Shown piece after piece: positions 34,371 through 46,776 of a stretch of 64,000 nucleotides of DNA. The stretch is from Prostheceraeus crozeri (taxonomy: Eukaryota > Platyhelminthes > Polycladida > Euryleptidae). Each line of letters opens with the position of its first letter. The first letter of the stretch is position 1. The notes beneath the pieces were generated by a model, which saw nothing but the letters and a program-made list of their open reading frames with translations, was not told the origin of the DNA and searched no databases. The position numbers and the translations under genes were made by a program. Location of the stretch: contig CAJQUW010001093.1 of NCBI GenBank assembly GCA_907163375.1, forward strand, positions 62,001 through 126,000, written 5' to 3'.

Positions 34371-35699
34371 ACAATAAGATCTCGACTAAAGATGTTTAAT
34401 TGTTTAAAAGGGCTAGATGAGAAATAGATGCCTAAATTTGAACCCATTTTAGTGCGGTCCTTATCGTGGCAAAAAAAGCATTACGGCAATGTGGCGAAAT
34501 TGCTGTTTTGACGGCTGTACGGTGTGAAATGCGACAAAAAGCCTTGGAAATGGCACATGATGTAAAGCACAATTCACTGATACTATATGATAAGTTTCAA
34601 GAATATTCGTTCAGTAGTTTCTCTGAAAAAATTGTTAAAGATGAGAGCGGTGATACAGCAATTTAGTGCAGTACTATCAATTTGGAAGAAAAAATATTCA
34701 CATGAAAACTGGTGAGTATTGATAAACACACAACTCCCTCTGTAGAATTCATGACTATTAACAAATTCAGTGAGAATCCGAATATTACACTGAGCAATTG
34801 GCTATTAATAAGGCTAAACCATGTCAACAACGCTCTTCGAGTTATTCACAAGGCTGGAGCTACAACATGGATCCATGCTTCTATGGATCCATGTATTGCA
34901 AATAATTAGCAGTGGGCATTTTAGGTCCAAGTGGAATCGATCATCGGATGTCTGTCGATGTCAAAGATGTCAATGTGAATTGTATAACATGCGTAATATA
35001 TGTTGTTTGTATTTATTTGCTTGAGCCAATTTTATATCAAATTTTCTGATAATTCATGTACATTTTTTTGTTGTATCATGTAATTTCTTACCGCAAAATT
35101 ACATTTACACGTTAAATTATTGCCAAGCTTGCAATCGCGAATGGCGTGGCCGGGCAACGATGTACATGTACAACCATAGCCAGGCTTCGTACTTATTACA
35201 AAGAAACAATCTGTATGAACAAAAGTAAAGACGCGGTTCATTTTTCTGTTCAGAAAAGTCATTTAGTCATGTATTTGTTGAATTGTAAGTGAACTTCACT
35301 CTGCTTTTATCTGACTGAAACGATTGATTTTCATTTGTGCTATTCCTATATACGAGTAACATGCGCTCTTCAAATTTTTATTAATCAACTGACATAAAAC
35401 AATGCAATGAAGTCTAATTGAAAGAATTGCATCAACAGGATGCTCTTTATTATTTACAACTGGGTTTTGCAAAACATCTGAAAAAGTAGAATAGATTATT
35501 TGTTACAATTTGGACGCTGTGTTAGACATGTATGAAAATTTCTTGAATGCGCTTTAGTTATGTAATTACTAAAAAGAGGCAATGAAAAGGAATATTTGTT
35601 GCTCGCTTACAAATATTTTCAAATTCATGCAATATCAGCTGATTTTCACTGGTTTCGTTGCACACAAGGTAAAAACACGTCTATTTCCTATCTAGCCCT
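34371..35699. other. no gene recognised; cysteine-rich frame on minus strand
   Basis: Frames at 34466-34666 and 34712-34909 have no motifs. On the minus strand at 35032-35262 a frame contains GCTCTSLPGHAIRDC and CKCNF. It could be a small cysteine-rich exon, but no splice sites or family support it. Confidence 0.3.
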
Positions 35700-35995
35700 T
35701 TATAATATTAAATATCTTTGATCTCGACTTTTTCATGAAGACTTCCATTATAAAATGGGTCACGAAATTCCCTTGATAATCAGCTTAATTTCCGCTTAGT
35801 TAGGATGCTTATTAGCAAATCATAGAGTTGGGATATAGCCTACAGGTAGAGTGTCGACTCAAATAAGCTTCTGTACACAGTGAAAATTTTCATATCGAAA
35901 GATTCAGTTTTTTGCGAAGAGTACGTTCCCGTGGTCCAAAAAATTATTTGAGCAGTTCTAAAAATGTCAAAATTTTGCCATTTAAATACTACACT
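35700..35995 (+). repeat. two family T fragments in opposite orientation
   Basis: The first part (to about 35820) is a plus-oriented piece ending GCTTATTAGCAAAT. From CATAGAGTTGGGATATAGCC the second runs inverted to CATTTAAATACTAC. Both are internal breaks of the T family. Confidence 0.75.
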
Positions 35996-37126
35996 GGGTC
36001 CCCAACACGCCAGCATCATGCGTGAATCCCACTATCATGGAACATTACGCATGTTTCACACGTGTTTCCATTAACATTTCCGCGACACGCCATTTTCTTA
36101 CGTGCTTCAGGCGTGTTATTTACTCAGTAATTCAGGATTGATTTTTCTGTGTGATTCACAACATTTGTTCCAGTTTTCGCGTTGTAGTACGCAATGGCTT
36201 TAAATGTTGCTTTGATTCATAATCGTCTACCTTCATGGGTAGGCCTATGTTGGCCTATTGTGGACCTAATATGCGATTCTTGCTTACGCTAAATCTTGAG
36301 CGTCTCTTCAATTCAATTGGACAAAGCACGGCAGTACAAACTTCTCTCTCTAGGCTAGCATCAACAGAACTAGGCAACCATGACTGGAATCCTTGCATAG
36401 AGCGCGCCAAGAAGATGCTCCATTGTAAGGTTATCTCGAATACTAGCGCGCCAGAGCCTAAAACCATACCATATTTTTAGATTTTTTAAAGGTGCTTCCC
36501 AATTTTGAGCGTCCCCACAACATGCCAATCGGCGCACAGGCAACATGCCCCATGTTGAATATTTTCTGAGAACAAGCGCGCCAGCTAGCTCATCTAGCAA
36601 AAATTCAAGTTTAGCAAGCCTAAAAATGAGTGGTTTTCAAACTCACAAAGTTACAACATCGAAAACATAATACGATTAACATTGAAAGTCATGGAGAAAA
36701 AGTTTGAAATGAAGAAAGATGATCATCCCCAACTGTAGTGATGCATGAACTTCAAAGCTGCAGGACAGAAAATCTGAGGATATTATGCGACAGTATCCAA
36801 CAGAAATTCCGAACGACGCGTTCAAAGTCTGTAAAATTGACATACGATACCACATCAATACCAATCACATACGAAGGATGCATACCAAAATATTTTTTTG
36901 GCATATTTCTATATTCTCTTGGTATATATTTGTATGCTTTTCGTTTGTTATTTCAAATGTGGTATGCTTTGCATATTAAAGCCAAACCAGCACAATGTTA
37001 AAAGAAAGCATGAAATACGTCCAAAGTATGTTGATTTAAGGCCTTTTGTCAATAAAGATCACACTAATGTTGCTACTGTTCTGTAAGTAGTTAGATAATG
37101 ACATTTAAGAGTCATACTTTCAATAC
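35996..37126. other. no gene recognised between T fragments
   Basis: The first 150 bp contain repeated ACACGCCA and ACGTG-type words (CCCCAACACGCCAGCATC, GCGACACGCCATTTTC). The rest has no supported feature. It separates two T fragments and may be an insertion, but its ends are not clear. Confidence 0.35.
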
Positions 37127-37264
37127 CCGACAAACTGCTCAAATTATTTTTTAGACCACGGGAACGCAATCTCCGCAGAAAACTGAATCTTTTCATATAA
37201 AAATTTTCACTGTATACAGATACTTTTTTGAGTCGACACTCTACCTATATATCCATACTCTATG
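37127..37264 (+). repeat. family T, right-end fragment
   Basis: From CTGCTCAAATTATTTTTTAG through GACCACGGGAACGCAATCTC to the full terminus CTACCTATATATCCATACTC-TATG. Confidence 0.8.
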
Positions 37265-39034
37265 AACTGAATCTCTTCATGTAACAATTTCACCCACATA
37301 TACCTACTCTGTAGAAGAATGAAGTTGTTGAGACATGGAACAAGTGGAAATTGTTGTCGTAAGGTGATCTACTGTGAGATATTTCATCAAAATGGTTCTG
37401 TGTCTGATGAGAATTGATTGCAATATGTGAAAATATTTGCAAATTGCACTGATTACCTGCGGGCACCTTCCCATTGTTGTGCCACTGTGAACTGCCATCC
37501 CTCCATTTCCTAGGTACCGTTGTCATGAAATAGTGCATCCACGGCGTAGCATTGTCTTTGATGTGCATGTCACTTCTAGTCTTTCATTATTGTAGAGCGT
37601 CGGATTTTTATGGCATGAATTTTGGAACGGCGGACATCACATAGGCAATCTTGTTTGAATGCAGTATTGCGTACATTCAGTATAAGTTTGATTCTGATCA
37701 CCTGATTAGGAAGCTCACGTGGAAGGGAATGACGGCGAAGGGCGAATAGTACGTGTTTGGAATTTTGAAGTTTGACATTCCACTACTCAATCTAGAACGA
37801 TGAGAATGCTCTAATGAGAATTTCGTCCGACATGCTTGTTGTCCTTGCAATCACAGAGATATGGACGAACATTAATAATTGATGATGATTCGTAATAATT
37901 CAATGATCATTCAAACCATTAAACCAAGCATTTTTCACATCTAATTAATTAGGACTTCGACTTGTTTTCCAAGAAGTTTGAGGGCGTTTATGCGAATGAT
38001 ACCTATTGCTGATAGTTGTCCGTTTTTCAGTAAAGCTATCCAAGTATCAATGTTTCATTAATCTATAGACCGTCGGAACATATGAGTCACTCATTGTAAA
38101 AATGATGGTTTGCGTAAAATTATCATTGATGGAATCAGCATTCGGGTGAGTCGCCTGACGATGGCAGCGTAGTTTGAATACGATCAGTCTGTTTCCGCAC
38201 CCAAAATCCAATATTGTCAAATGGGAAACATTTCCTTTCAATGAAATCAACATGTTATCACGATTGGTTACTTTCAGTGAAAAGGGAAAGTTGAATTAAT
38301 AAGATAGAATTTATGTAGGACCTACCATAATTACATTATAATTTTATGCAATGACTATCCGTGAGAGATGCAGGTGACAAACAGTGAATCGAGAGATTGC
38401 GAAAAATGATTTTAATGCTGAAATAGGAACTAACAAAATTGTTATGCAATTAGGGACTTCTACGGACCCGTAAACGAGAAGCCTTTTTAGTGACCACGTG
38501 CTCATCCTGCATGTATTGCCAATGAAGAAATTGGGAATACGATTTTACTGAGTTATTGACTGCAAATCAGTGTCGAAGAGGTTTTTCTTTAATTTGATAT
38601 GTGTAGAAAGCATCTACAAGGCCATGCTGTTTCACATGAATGGTCGTTCGAAGCATATGGACGATGAGGAAGTGTGAACTGACATAAGATAAAGTTAGGT
38701 CAATCAGATCAGGTCAACCTCTTCGTCCAGGCACAGTTGGATCAATCCAACTTAATGAAATCATGTTTGTTGTCCATGTCTCAAATTCTCCACTGAAAAT
38801 GCATGCGATTTTTCTATCGAAGCTTATTTCTGAAAGACAAGCGATCTATTCCGACATACGTGCAGTTCTGTTGCAGTCAAGAGGTGTAGGCCTACATTGC
38901 TATGTGGAAATTTCAAGTGCTATCTTGTTCCCTGCAAAATGTGCTAACTTCTGAAATATTATTAATTAACAATTTGTTTGGATATCTTCAATATCTTCAA
39001 GTAAATATTAATCAGAATTGCTGTTGTTTTTCAG
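37265..39034. other. no gene recognised; 5' side of Rab-type gene
   Basis: The first coding exon of the GTPase must lie here or further left. It should supply the start codon and two bases of the codon completed at 39035, but I could not identify it. No repeats are recognised. Confidence 0.4.
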
Positions 39035-39107
39035 TGACTACTTGTTTAAAATTGTTTTTGCTGGTGACGCTGGAGCTGGAAAGACAAATCTGGTCTTACG
39101 GATATGT
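39035..39107 (+). CDS. Rab-family small GTPase, P-loop exon
   Basis: Small GTPases of the Rab family cycle between GTP and GDP on membranes and direct vesicle traffic. This exon follows a TTTTTCAG acceptor and ends at a GTAAGC donor. It encodes DYLFKIVFAGDAGAGKTNLV and then LRIC, holding the nucleotide-binding P-loop in the form GDAGAGKT. Most Rabs have GDSGVGKS, but the GxxxxGK[ST] rule is kept. Three further exons (39169, 48371, 51164) continue in phase: the exons encode 24, 16, 48 and 43 whole codons with no stop. The preserved frame across four exons, despite introns full of repeats, argues for a working gene. The first and last exons were not found, so the subfamily and C-terminal prenylation cysteines are unknown. 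Confidence 0.85.
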
Positions 39108-39168
39108 GTAAGCACAAATTTCGCTTACAATTTGATTTTAACTTTGTATTTATATCATTTATTTTCAG

Positions 39169-39216
39169 GACAATGAGTTTACTGAATCATATGTCCCCAC
39201 AATTGGAGTCGATTTC
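39169..39216 (+). CDS. Rab-family small GTPase, switch I exon
   Basis: Sixteen codons, DNEFTESYVPTIGVDF, between ATTTTCAG and GTAAGT. It carries the switch I threonine (the T of PTIGVDF), which coordinates magnesium and contacts effectors. TIGVDF is the Rab-type effector motif. The preceding intron is only 61 bp, while the next is about 9.15 kb and holds Penelope-like, E and T repeats. Confidence 0.85.
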
Positions 39217-40605
39217 GTAAGTCTTGATGATTGCGATTATACTAAGATTGAAATCTTTTGAGGATGTTTCGTATAGTGAAAGTGTGAAAGGTAATGCATG
39301 GGTTTTAATAAAAGTTTGTAAAAACGAAGTTCTTTAAATATGTTAGCTGATGTCATGTATTCGTAGACCTCTCGGTCGGTTCTTGAAAGGAATGATATAG
39401 CATGCACAGGCAATCGGTTTCGTGGTAATTTTAATATCTTTCCATTCTCAGCTTATGCTTCTGTTGTTCGGCGTATAATCGTATCCATTAACTGGATTTC
39501 TTCCTGTAGTGTTTCGTGTCCATTACTCATCAGGTGAACATGCTTTCTTAAACCGAATGTTCAATGTAAGTCAAATCATTCCGGTGTGCTCCTTAGGCGA
39601 CAGTCGGACGAGAGATTTCACGAATACATGTGGTATATCGCATGACATCAAATAACTTATTTGCAGATTGCGTAAAAATACTACTTATTTTCAAAATAAT
39701 AATGATAAGAGCGCCCGATACTGTATGCAGTATAATGCATCAACCGCCCTCAAGTTAGTCACCTCCTTAGTACCCAACTCCATGATTATTGTTTCCATTG
39801 TTTCGATATCCGGTCAACCAAAATGATATCTGACATGAAGTAGGAGGTGAATCACATAATCAACTTTCTCTGAAAGCAGCGGTGTTACTGGAAGATATTA
39901 AGTGGCAGAGACCCAGTCTGTGTTGCACAAATCACGCGCAAATGGATTATATTTTTGGAAGTAAACCTGATAATTCAAAGTACCGAAGTTGTAGTTTATT
40001 TTGTTAGGCATGAAGCCAAATATGGAATGGGTTGAACCCTTCCCTTCTCTGTATTCTCGCTTCCGTACTCGAGTATACAGGCCAATGTCAAGAATCTTGT
40101 TAACCTGCACTTCACGATAGTAGGTGTAAGACTTCAAATTCAATAGATATTCTCCTGTATTACAGGCTTACCATATTTTAAGTTTCGAAGGCATGCACGT
40201 GTGAATTTCGGATAGTACCGTTTCTTTGTAACTCTGGAGCTGATCGTCTATCGTGGTTTGAATACAAATAATAAAACATTAATGACAACGTGAAGAGAAG
40301 AGGTTGGTCAAGAAAGGGAAGCAAACTTAAAGTTTTACAATCGCTTGAAATGCCCACTCTGTCATTAGTCGGCTAAGGAATTTCTAAAATTTCGAAGATA
40401 ATCAATTCAATCGATAAGAATCTTTAAATTTTGCCAATGAAGAATAAAAAGATAAAATGTATAATATATCATAGCCGACAAAACAACCCTTTCGAAATTA
40501 TACAAAAACAACTTAATTTGTAATGCGCATGATAATTCAAGATGTTGAAAATGCTAATTTATACAATTTTGCCCCGGCAAATTTTAAAAAAAATTACTTA
40601 GCTCG
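39217..40605. other. intron 5' part, nothing recognised
   Basis: Intronic sequence of the GTPase gene without a recognisable repeat or gene. Confidence 0.45.
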
Positions 40606-41625
40606 TTCTGTCATTTGCCCCTCAATATGTGATTGTATAAATTTGTATAGAAATAGAAGCGCAAGATGTTTCATGATCAATTCTATTTTATATTCACGAC
40701 GCGTTTCGTCTGCTCTCAATCAGGTGTTACAACAGAATTATCTAAAACGTACGTACACAAAATTAGTACAATCAACTTACACATCAAAGTTAGTCAGAAG
40801 CGGAGAAACAGAAATCAATAAAGTCGCGATATACACACACTATTACAACGTAGAAGACAGATATTCATGAATACTGAACAATAGACGGAATGAAAGAATG
40901 AAAACAATGCTGATAGAAGGCAGTAGGCTATGCCAAGACAATGCAGTTTAGGAATACAGGTGACCACACCAAGAATAATGCAAAACTGTACAAAACATGA
41001 AAAAGATAATTAAATGAACACAAAAAATATAAATAAATAATATAAAAATATTTTATAAGCATACAAAATTCTTTTTTCTCTCTCTTTTTTTCCTTCTGTG
41101 TTTTTATGATGACATATAATAATTGTCTGTTGTCTTATGCATTTTATATTATAAATTTTTTTATTGCTTTATATTATCTATTTATTTATATTTTTGAGCT
41201 CATTTAATTATCTTTGTCATGTTTTGTACAGTTTTGCATTATTCTTGATGTGGTCTCCTGCATTCTTAAACTGTCTCCCATTTACTTCTGCTCTGTCTTG
41301 GCATAGCCTACTGCCTTCTATCAGCATTATTTTCATTCTTTCATTCCGTCTATTGTTCAGTATTCATGAATATCTGTCTTCTACGTTGTAATAGTGTGTG
41401 TATATCGCGACTTTATTGATTTCTGTTTCTCCGCTTCTGACTAACTTTGATGTGTAAGTTGATTGTAATAATTTTGTGTACGCACGTTCTAGATAATTCT
41501 GTTGTAACACCTGATTGAGAGCAGACGAAACGCGTCGTGAATATAAAATAGAATTGATCATGAAACATCTTGCGCTTCTATTTGTATACAACTTTATACA
41601 ATCACATAGTATGATATTATACACA
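40606..41625. repeat. head-to-head pair of Penelope-like terminal repeats (inverted repeat ~400 bp)
   Basis: The left arm (about 40620-41040) and right arm (about 41160-41612) are inverted copies over roughly 400 bp. Shared landmarks include GAATATAAAATAGAATTGATC, CTAACTTTGATGTGTAAGTT, GTATATCGCGACTTTATTG and ATTCATGAATATCTGTCTTC. Each arm carries a hammerhead-like core near its outer third. Inverted pairs of terminal repeats that encode hammerheads are a known arrangement in Penelope-like elements. The spacer is AT-rich and pyrimidine-rich without genes. The family assignment is inference. Confidence 0.6.
41502..41546 (+). ncRNA. degenerate hammerhead-like motif (right arm)
   Basis: The sequence reads ACAC-CTGATTGA-GAGCAGAC-GAA-ACGCGTC-GTGAA. 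There is a GTC cleavage triplet, a minimal stem III (AC/GT) and a short CAC/GTG stem I. The core has one extra T (CTGATTGA instead of CTGATGA). The same motif occurs inverted in the left arm at about 40700-40740. It is a relic rather than an obviously active ribozyme. Confidence 0.45.
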
Positions 41626-42675
41626 TATGATATGTTATATTACATACATGATATTATCAAGCATAGGGATTAAATTGAAATATGGCTTTTGCTGACCAAG
41701 ACAGAAATTGTCTTCTGCACGTGGTGGGACTTCTGTGGAGCTTAGTACAATATTCACATGCAAATAAAAGTAATGACATACATAAGCAAGTAATAATGAG
41801 GAAGTATTTTTGCATATATTCGTTTACTGTATATACCTTCTTTTCATTTTCTTTACTCTAATATTTTTTTAAATATTTTTCTTGATATATTTATTTATGT
41901 ATGTTTCTTTTGCTTGTATATATTGTACAGTTTCAATTCACAATTGATCCTTTGCTGAAGTCTTGTACTTACCGCTCCATAAATAACTGTTTGCTTCATC
42001 TTGAATCATTCATTTTTATTGTCCGCACCGATGGTGTGTGTTCTAGGCTCGTGTCTCTGGTACACATGTCCTGATGATGCCACTGGGAATCGTGAAATAC
42101 CGGCAATAAAAAAGTCAATTTACATCACAGAACAAGTTTTTCTTGTAACTGACACCGACGTACAACAAACATGTTTGCAAATAAAGGTTAACATTTTACA
42201 TACACTTTCTTAAAGAAAGTAGTGACACAGAATTTCTATCATGTGATGTTTCACGAAGCGTGCCCACTATCTGAAATTATGAAATTATATTAGACGGAAA
42301 GTATAAATGTCGGCATTTGTCAAGGTAATTAAATTAATTGCTTATTAAATTAATTGATTGCAAATTAAATTAATTTGATTTCTTCAGTTTTCGTTCTCTC
42401 GTGTTTTGTTTCATCATAGAACTAAGATAAAACCACTTCTCAACTAATTTCAAGAAATCTGTGAGCTACTGACGGTTATAGAAAAATGGGCGAATAAATC
42501 ATTGAATATACTTGCGCCTAAACACAATTAGATGTCGAATGAATGAACGCTCGATCAATACGAGGGTGCAGTTTCGATAAGCGACCAGCTGACATATTAT
42601 TAAAAAATTGGATGTTTATTGAAAGAGAAAGCTATAAATCTTGTTTTCAATGGTAAAAGGAAGATACGAATAATT
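41626..42675. other. intronic sequence with a second weak hammerhead-like motif
   Basis: At 42070-42112 the sequence GTCCTGATGATGCCACTG and then GTGAAATACCGG has a perfect CTGATGA core followed by GAAAT. It lacks a clear stem III and cleavage triplet. An AAATTAATT-type repeat lies near 42330-42390. No gene is recognised. Confidence 0.35.
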
Positions 42676-45600
42676 AGGGCTGCCGCGGGGATTGAAGTTT
42701 GAGTACATACCACATCCCATACCCACAGAAAAGCCTGTGGGTGTCCCCACAGAATCCGCATGCCCCACAGGATAAGACACGTAATTCATATGTCATTTTT
42801 CTTCATGTAGAATAATTGATATCAGATGTTTCAATTTCAGTAGAACTTAACGCATGATGCTATTCGGTAGCTGCCTTCGATGGTTGGATTATAACACAAT
42901 GGTTTTCACTAGAATTTCTTTTCTATATCCTTATCAACTCATGTATTGCTTTTATAACACAGCCGAATTCACACAAATTCACATGTGTATTGAAATGGTT
43001 CTTTAATGGCTGCCCGGCAGTCAGTGAGTGGGTACCAATTAATATTATTTGCTTGTAATCAGCAAAAGTAGCGGTTCCGGCCGAATAGTTTCTTCATATA
43101 TAGTCAGATTGTTACCCTAGATATATTTTTCTTCATGAACAGCAATCGCAGCACGGTCATTCTTCTCAATCATGTGGAACATGCACATCACTCACTGGTG
43201 GAGTTTGAAGATGAAAGTGAAAACGTTCAAAAATTCTTAAAAAGCTTCCGCAGGCAAAGCGATATGCGATCAAAAGTCATCGACCACTGTGAAATTAAAC
43301 TGCGTGTATGTTTTGATTATTCGACTATTATTGTTACACAAGTGCCTCATCAACGATTCAGACTAAATTCAAGGTATATTCGTGCAGGATTTTGACCTCT
43401 TTAACTAACTTTAGGCACCTTACATAGAGAAATATATTAGGTAGAGTGGTAACTCCGCATTTATTAAATCCCCAATGTGTATACAGTTTCGATTTTATTA
43501 AATGAACTCAAGTGAGATACAGTCGGAATTGTTTCCAAATGTGAGATATGCATATTTATGTAGCTTTGAAGAAATTACAACGGAATCGACTGATCATGAT
43601 AGTATAAAGTAGATGGAAGTGATATCATTTTACAGATCGTCCGTGTCATGACAGCCTTGGAGAGGTAATGTTTGTTAAATTAGCAACTGGCCTGCTATTG
43701 CTTTCATGATGAACCTCAAGAGAATCTTCTTAAGCGTGATCATTTCATCAGCAACCTGTCACTGCAAAATCACATAATCAAAGACAATGATTTCAATTGA
43801 CTTCAATTTTCAATTGATTTCAATTGTAAATGATTCCACATCACTATTTAGATTCAAGAAGTGAAACATGAATTTAGTGAATCGCAAAATCATGTCGCTG
43901 AAAATTGAATTAAAAGATTGAAATTTCAGCCAAGGTAGCACGAATAATATCGTGACTTTTTCATGAAGACTTCCCTAATAATACAATTCATGAAATTCCT
44001 TTGATAATTAGCTTGATTTCAGCTTTGTTAGGATGCTTATTAGCAAAAATTCATTCCTTTTGATATCCAACTTGTTTCATACTACTTATATAGAGGAATC
44101 ATCTCAGTAGTATATAAATTTTGACAGGCAAATTTTGACTTTTTTCAAAAGTGCTCAAATATTTTTTTGGACCACGGGAACGTTATCTCCGCAAAAAAGT
44201 GAATGTTTTGATAAAAATTTTTCACTGTATACAGATAGTTTTTGAATCGACACTCTCCCTATATATCCCTACTCTATGGGCATCTTATGTTTTTTCATAG
44301 CATTCTTTTGTGTTGCAAATGCGACTGTAAGTTTTGTATTGCATCTGAAGCAGGGTGATCTATCTTTGAGCACTTTTTGAGCACCGATCCTCGCCCAATC
44401 AGAGCACGCCGGTGTGTTATGAGAGTAAGCACGATGAATTATTGTTGGTAAGACAGGCATAGAATACTCGCTGCACGATTCATGCATACAAATGAGAACA
44501 ACAGAAAAGATGAAATCACGAAAGAAGTCTTTGATGTAATGAAACTTTTGTCACACCATCACTGACCAATTTCCTTGCCGATGACACCGACGACATTTAG
44601 AAAATCGCTTTAAGCTCAGTGTATAAGTTGAAACGAAATTCAGTCAAAACGACGGCTGCATATAGTCCGGGTATAAGAAGGTAGGTTTTTATCTGTTTTA
44701 GCTATATTAAAAATTGAAGCTACTCTTTTGTGATGTCGTCCGTCGCACCACGGAATTAGGAACAAGTGTTCGCTATGAATTAATATTGAAATGCGTGTTA
44801 CAGGATGGAAGATGAATTTGAGCTTAAATGGATGACTATGGCTATACACTCCACGAATTCAAGCAAAATCGTATTTGATGCCAAATTAGACACGAGAAGA
44901 TGATGATAGGAGTTGAAGTGCATCGTGTTAACCTACAGTACTGGCATTAAATCTTAGGGACAAGAAGAATTCAGGTAGGACATTTTACTATTAAATACAG
45001 CTGCAAGTGAGCGTTAAACTTTTTCACGCATATCCTACTAGTATCACCCTGCCTTATTTCAAATCATCGAGGTCTTCTTTTGTATTGGATTTACTGAGAA
45101 ATTTGATATGTCTCTATACATTTAAAAGAGTTCAGAACTTCCTGCGAGCTAAAATCTTACTTGAAAATCTTGCTACACTACAGACATCCTCTATTTGATA
45201 ATCCTGTGTAGGCCTTCTCGAAATTAAGACACAACATTTCATGTTTTCTGTTGAAAGACCCATGTATTATCTGCTTTATGCGCAAAGTGTAAAAGATACG
45301 CATATCAGGACCTCTTTCATATCGTGATTAGTTTCAAATATAGGTTAACGATTAATCGCATTGTTCACTTAAGCATAATTACATCACATGCATTAATCAT
45401 TTACTGGCGATTATATCTGCAATAAAGAGGCGTGCGAATGAGCCTCCATTCAGTTCTGTCCATAAACCAGCTTGTAGCGTTCTTCCACTTCAGACGTCTT
45501 TACCACACCGAAGTCATTATTGGTCATTCAAAATCATTGTCAATGTGCCCCGGATGTGAAATCAGCACAGATATTTCATAGAATTTGAGCGGTGAGATGG

Positions 45601-45802
45601 CAAGCTGCTTGATAATTCAAAGTCAGAATTTATTGTGATTAATTGTCAGTTCTGATTGCTTCTAGTGAATGTCAAAAATCATAAGACATTCCCCACAGAA
45701 TCCCCATAGAAGCGCTATGGGAGCTGTGCGGATGGCCTCAGCACCCATACCCACCCATACCCATGGGTAATCCCACAGAGTCTCAATACCCACGCAATCC
45801 TG
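42676..45802. mobile_element. family E element copy E2 with nested complete T
   Basis: The left end AGGGCTGCCGCGGGGATTG is near-identical to E3 at 32232. The right end (45230-45802, finishing ACCCACGCAATCCTG) resembles the right end of E1. A complete T element sits at 43423-44278. An 86-codon frame at 43135-43395 is shared with E3. Apart from T, the interior holds no recognisable transposase. That the two ends belong together is inference from their inverted termini. Confidence 0.55.
43423..44278 (+). mobile_element. family T element, complete copy (856 bp)
   Basis: The ends CATAGAGAAATATATTAGG and CCTATATATCCCTACTCTATG are imperfect inverted repeats of about 27 bp. The flanks GGCACCTTA and GGCATCTTA match at 8 of 9 positions, consistent with an 8-9-bp target duplication. 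There is no transposase. E3 carries a T insertion at the same place, so T entered the E lineage before E3 and E2 separated. Confidence 0.8.
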
Positions 45803-46059
45803 AGAATAAATCATCTTCACCTGTGATATACATGTACACTGTGCCATGTACATTTTCATAAGGAAGGCAGCTAAATCATGCAGCTTTTCAAATATATTCC
45901 TCTTGAAATTTCAGCTTCCATCAATCTTAATAATCAATGAAAATTTAACAGGCAGTAAAACCCTGAACATTTCACCAGGATTTTAACAGTTGTTACAGCA
46001 GGGGTGCTTGGTAAAACCTGGTGCAACCCTTGTCTGAAAGTAATCATTTCGGTATAACC
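45803..46059. other. short intronic spacer
   Basis: Nothing recognised. Confidence 0.4.
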
Positions 46060-46195
46060 AGTTTATGGTTTAAACTCATAATAATAAGTCTTATCTTAAG
46101 CATTTTCGATAACTCTAATCATTCGATGACGTCATTTACAAAAGGATCCTAAATAATCTTGCACTGAAAGTTAAAGACATTCAAATTACACAGTT

Positions 46196-46444
46196 ATGAA
46201 ATTATCGCAATTATTATCATTACAAATTATTCCTCTCGTTGACCGATCAAATGTCTGTTATAATTTCAAATGCGACTGCGGATGCAGTTATATTGGTCGG
46301 ACAACGAGATGTCTTGGTATCCGTATTAAGGAGCACTATCCCAAATGGACAGCAACAAAGTTGATAGTCCCAAAAAATCAGAGCAGCTTCATATGCAAGC
46401 ATCTGTGGGATTGCAATCCATTCTCCGGACACAAGATCGAGTAA
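46196..46444 (+). pseudogene. GIY-YIG endonuclease domain of a Penelope-like element
   Basis: About 80 codons: NVCYNFKCDCGCSYIGRTTR then LGIRIKEHYPKW. This corresponds to the C-terminal GIY-YIG nuclease of Penelope-like retroelements, with the cysteine-bearing CxC insertion, the YIGRT motif and the RxxEH arginine. The GIY tyrosine position is VCYNF. The reverse transcriptase that normally precedes it is absent, so this is a fragment. Confidence 0.75.
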
Positions 46445-46687
46445 CATTTCTCCGTTGCTGTATATTGTAGAAATGTGCCTCATGTGAAAGATCACCGAGG
46501 CCATTTTGTTGTTAGCGGTTCCGGCCCTCGTTGTGTGTCATGAAAGAACATATAATGCATTATTTTGTAAGACTTTCTATGTCCACAGGTTGATCAGTTC
46601 CACGAAGCAGGTAATTATTTTCCTGATTGGAAATTATTAACCTGGTACAGACTTCCATGGAAAAAGTCATGCATTAGAACAGATAAA

Positions 46688-46776
46688 GCATAGATTTCTT
46701 CGGTCATTATTTGTCATAATAACCTCCAGCCTTCGACTCTCGGTAAATATAGTAAATAATGACCTCAAATCTATGC
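46688..46776. repeat. small hairpin repeat inside the Penelope remnant
   Basis: Arms GCATAGATTTCTTCGGTCAT and the inverted ATGACCTCAAATCTATGC, about 23 bp with a few mismatches, around a loop of about 40 bp containing CCTCCAGCCTTCGACTCTCG. It may be a tiny palindromic MITE. Confidence 0.6.

Noticed and set aside
36235-37001. several overlapping frames of 60-90 codons on both strands
   Set aside because: No codon bias, motif or splice support; the stretch lies between repeat fragments.
40523-40870. 115-codon frame with a near-identical partner at 41364-41624
   Set aside because: The pair simply mirrors the inverted repeat; no domain and no independent support.
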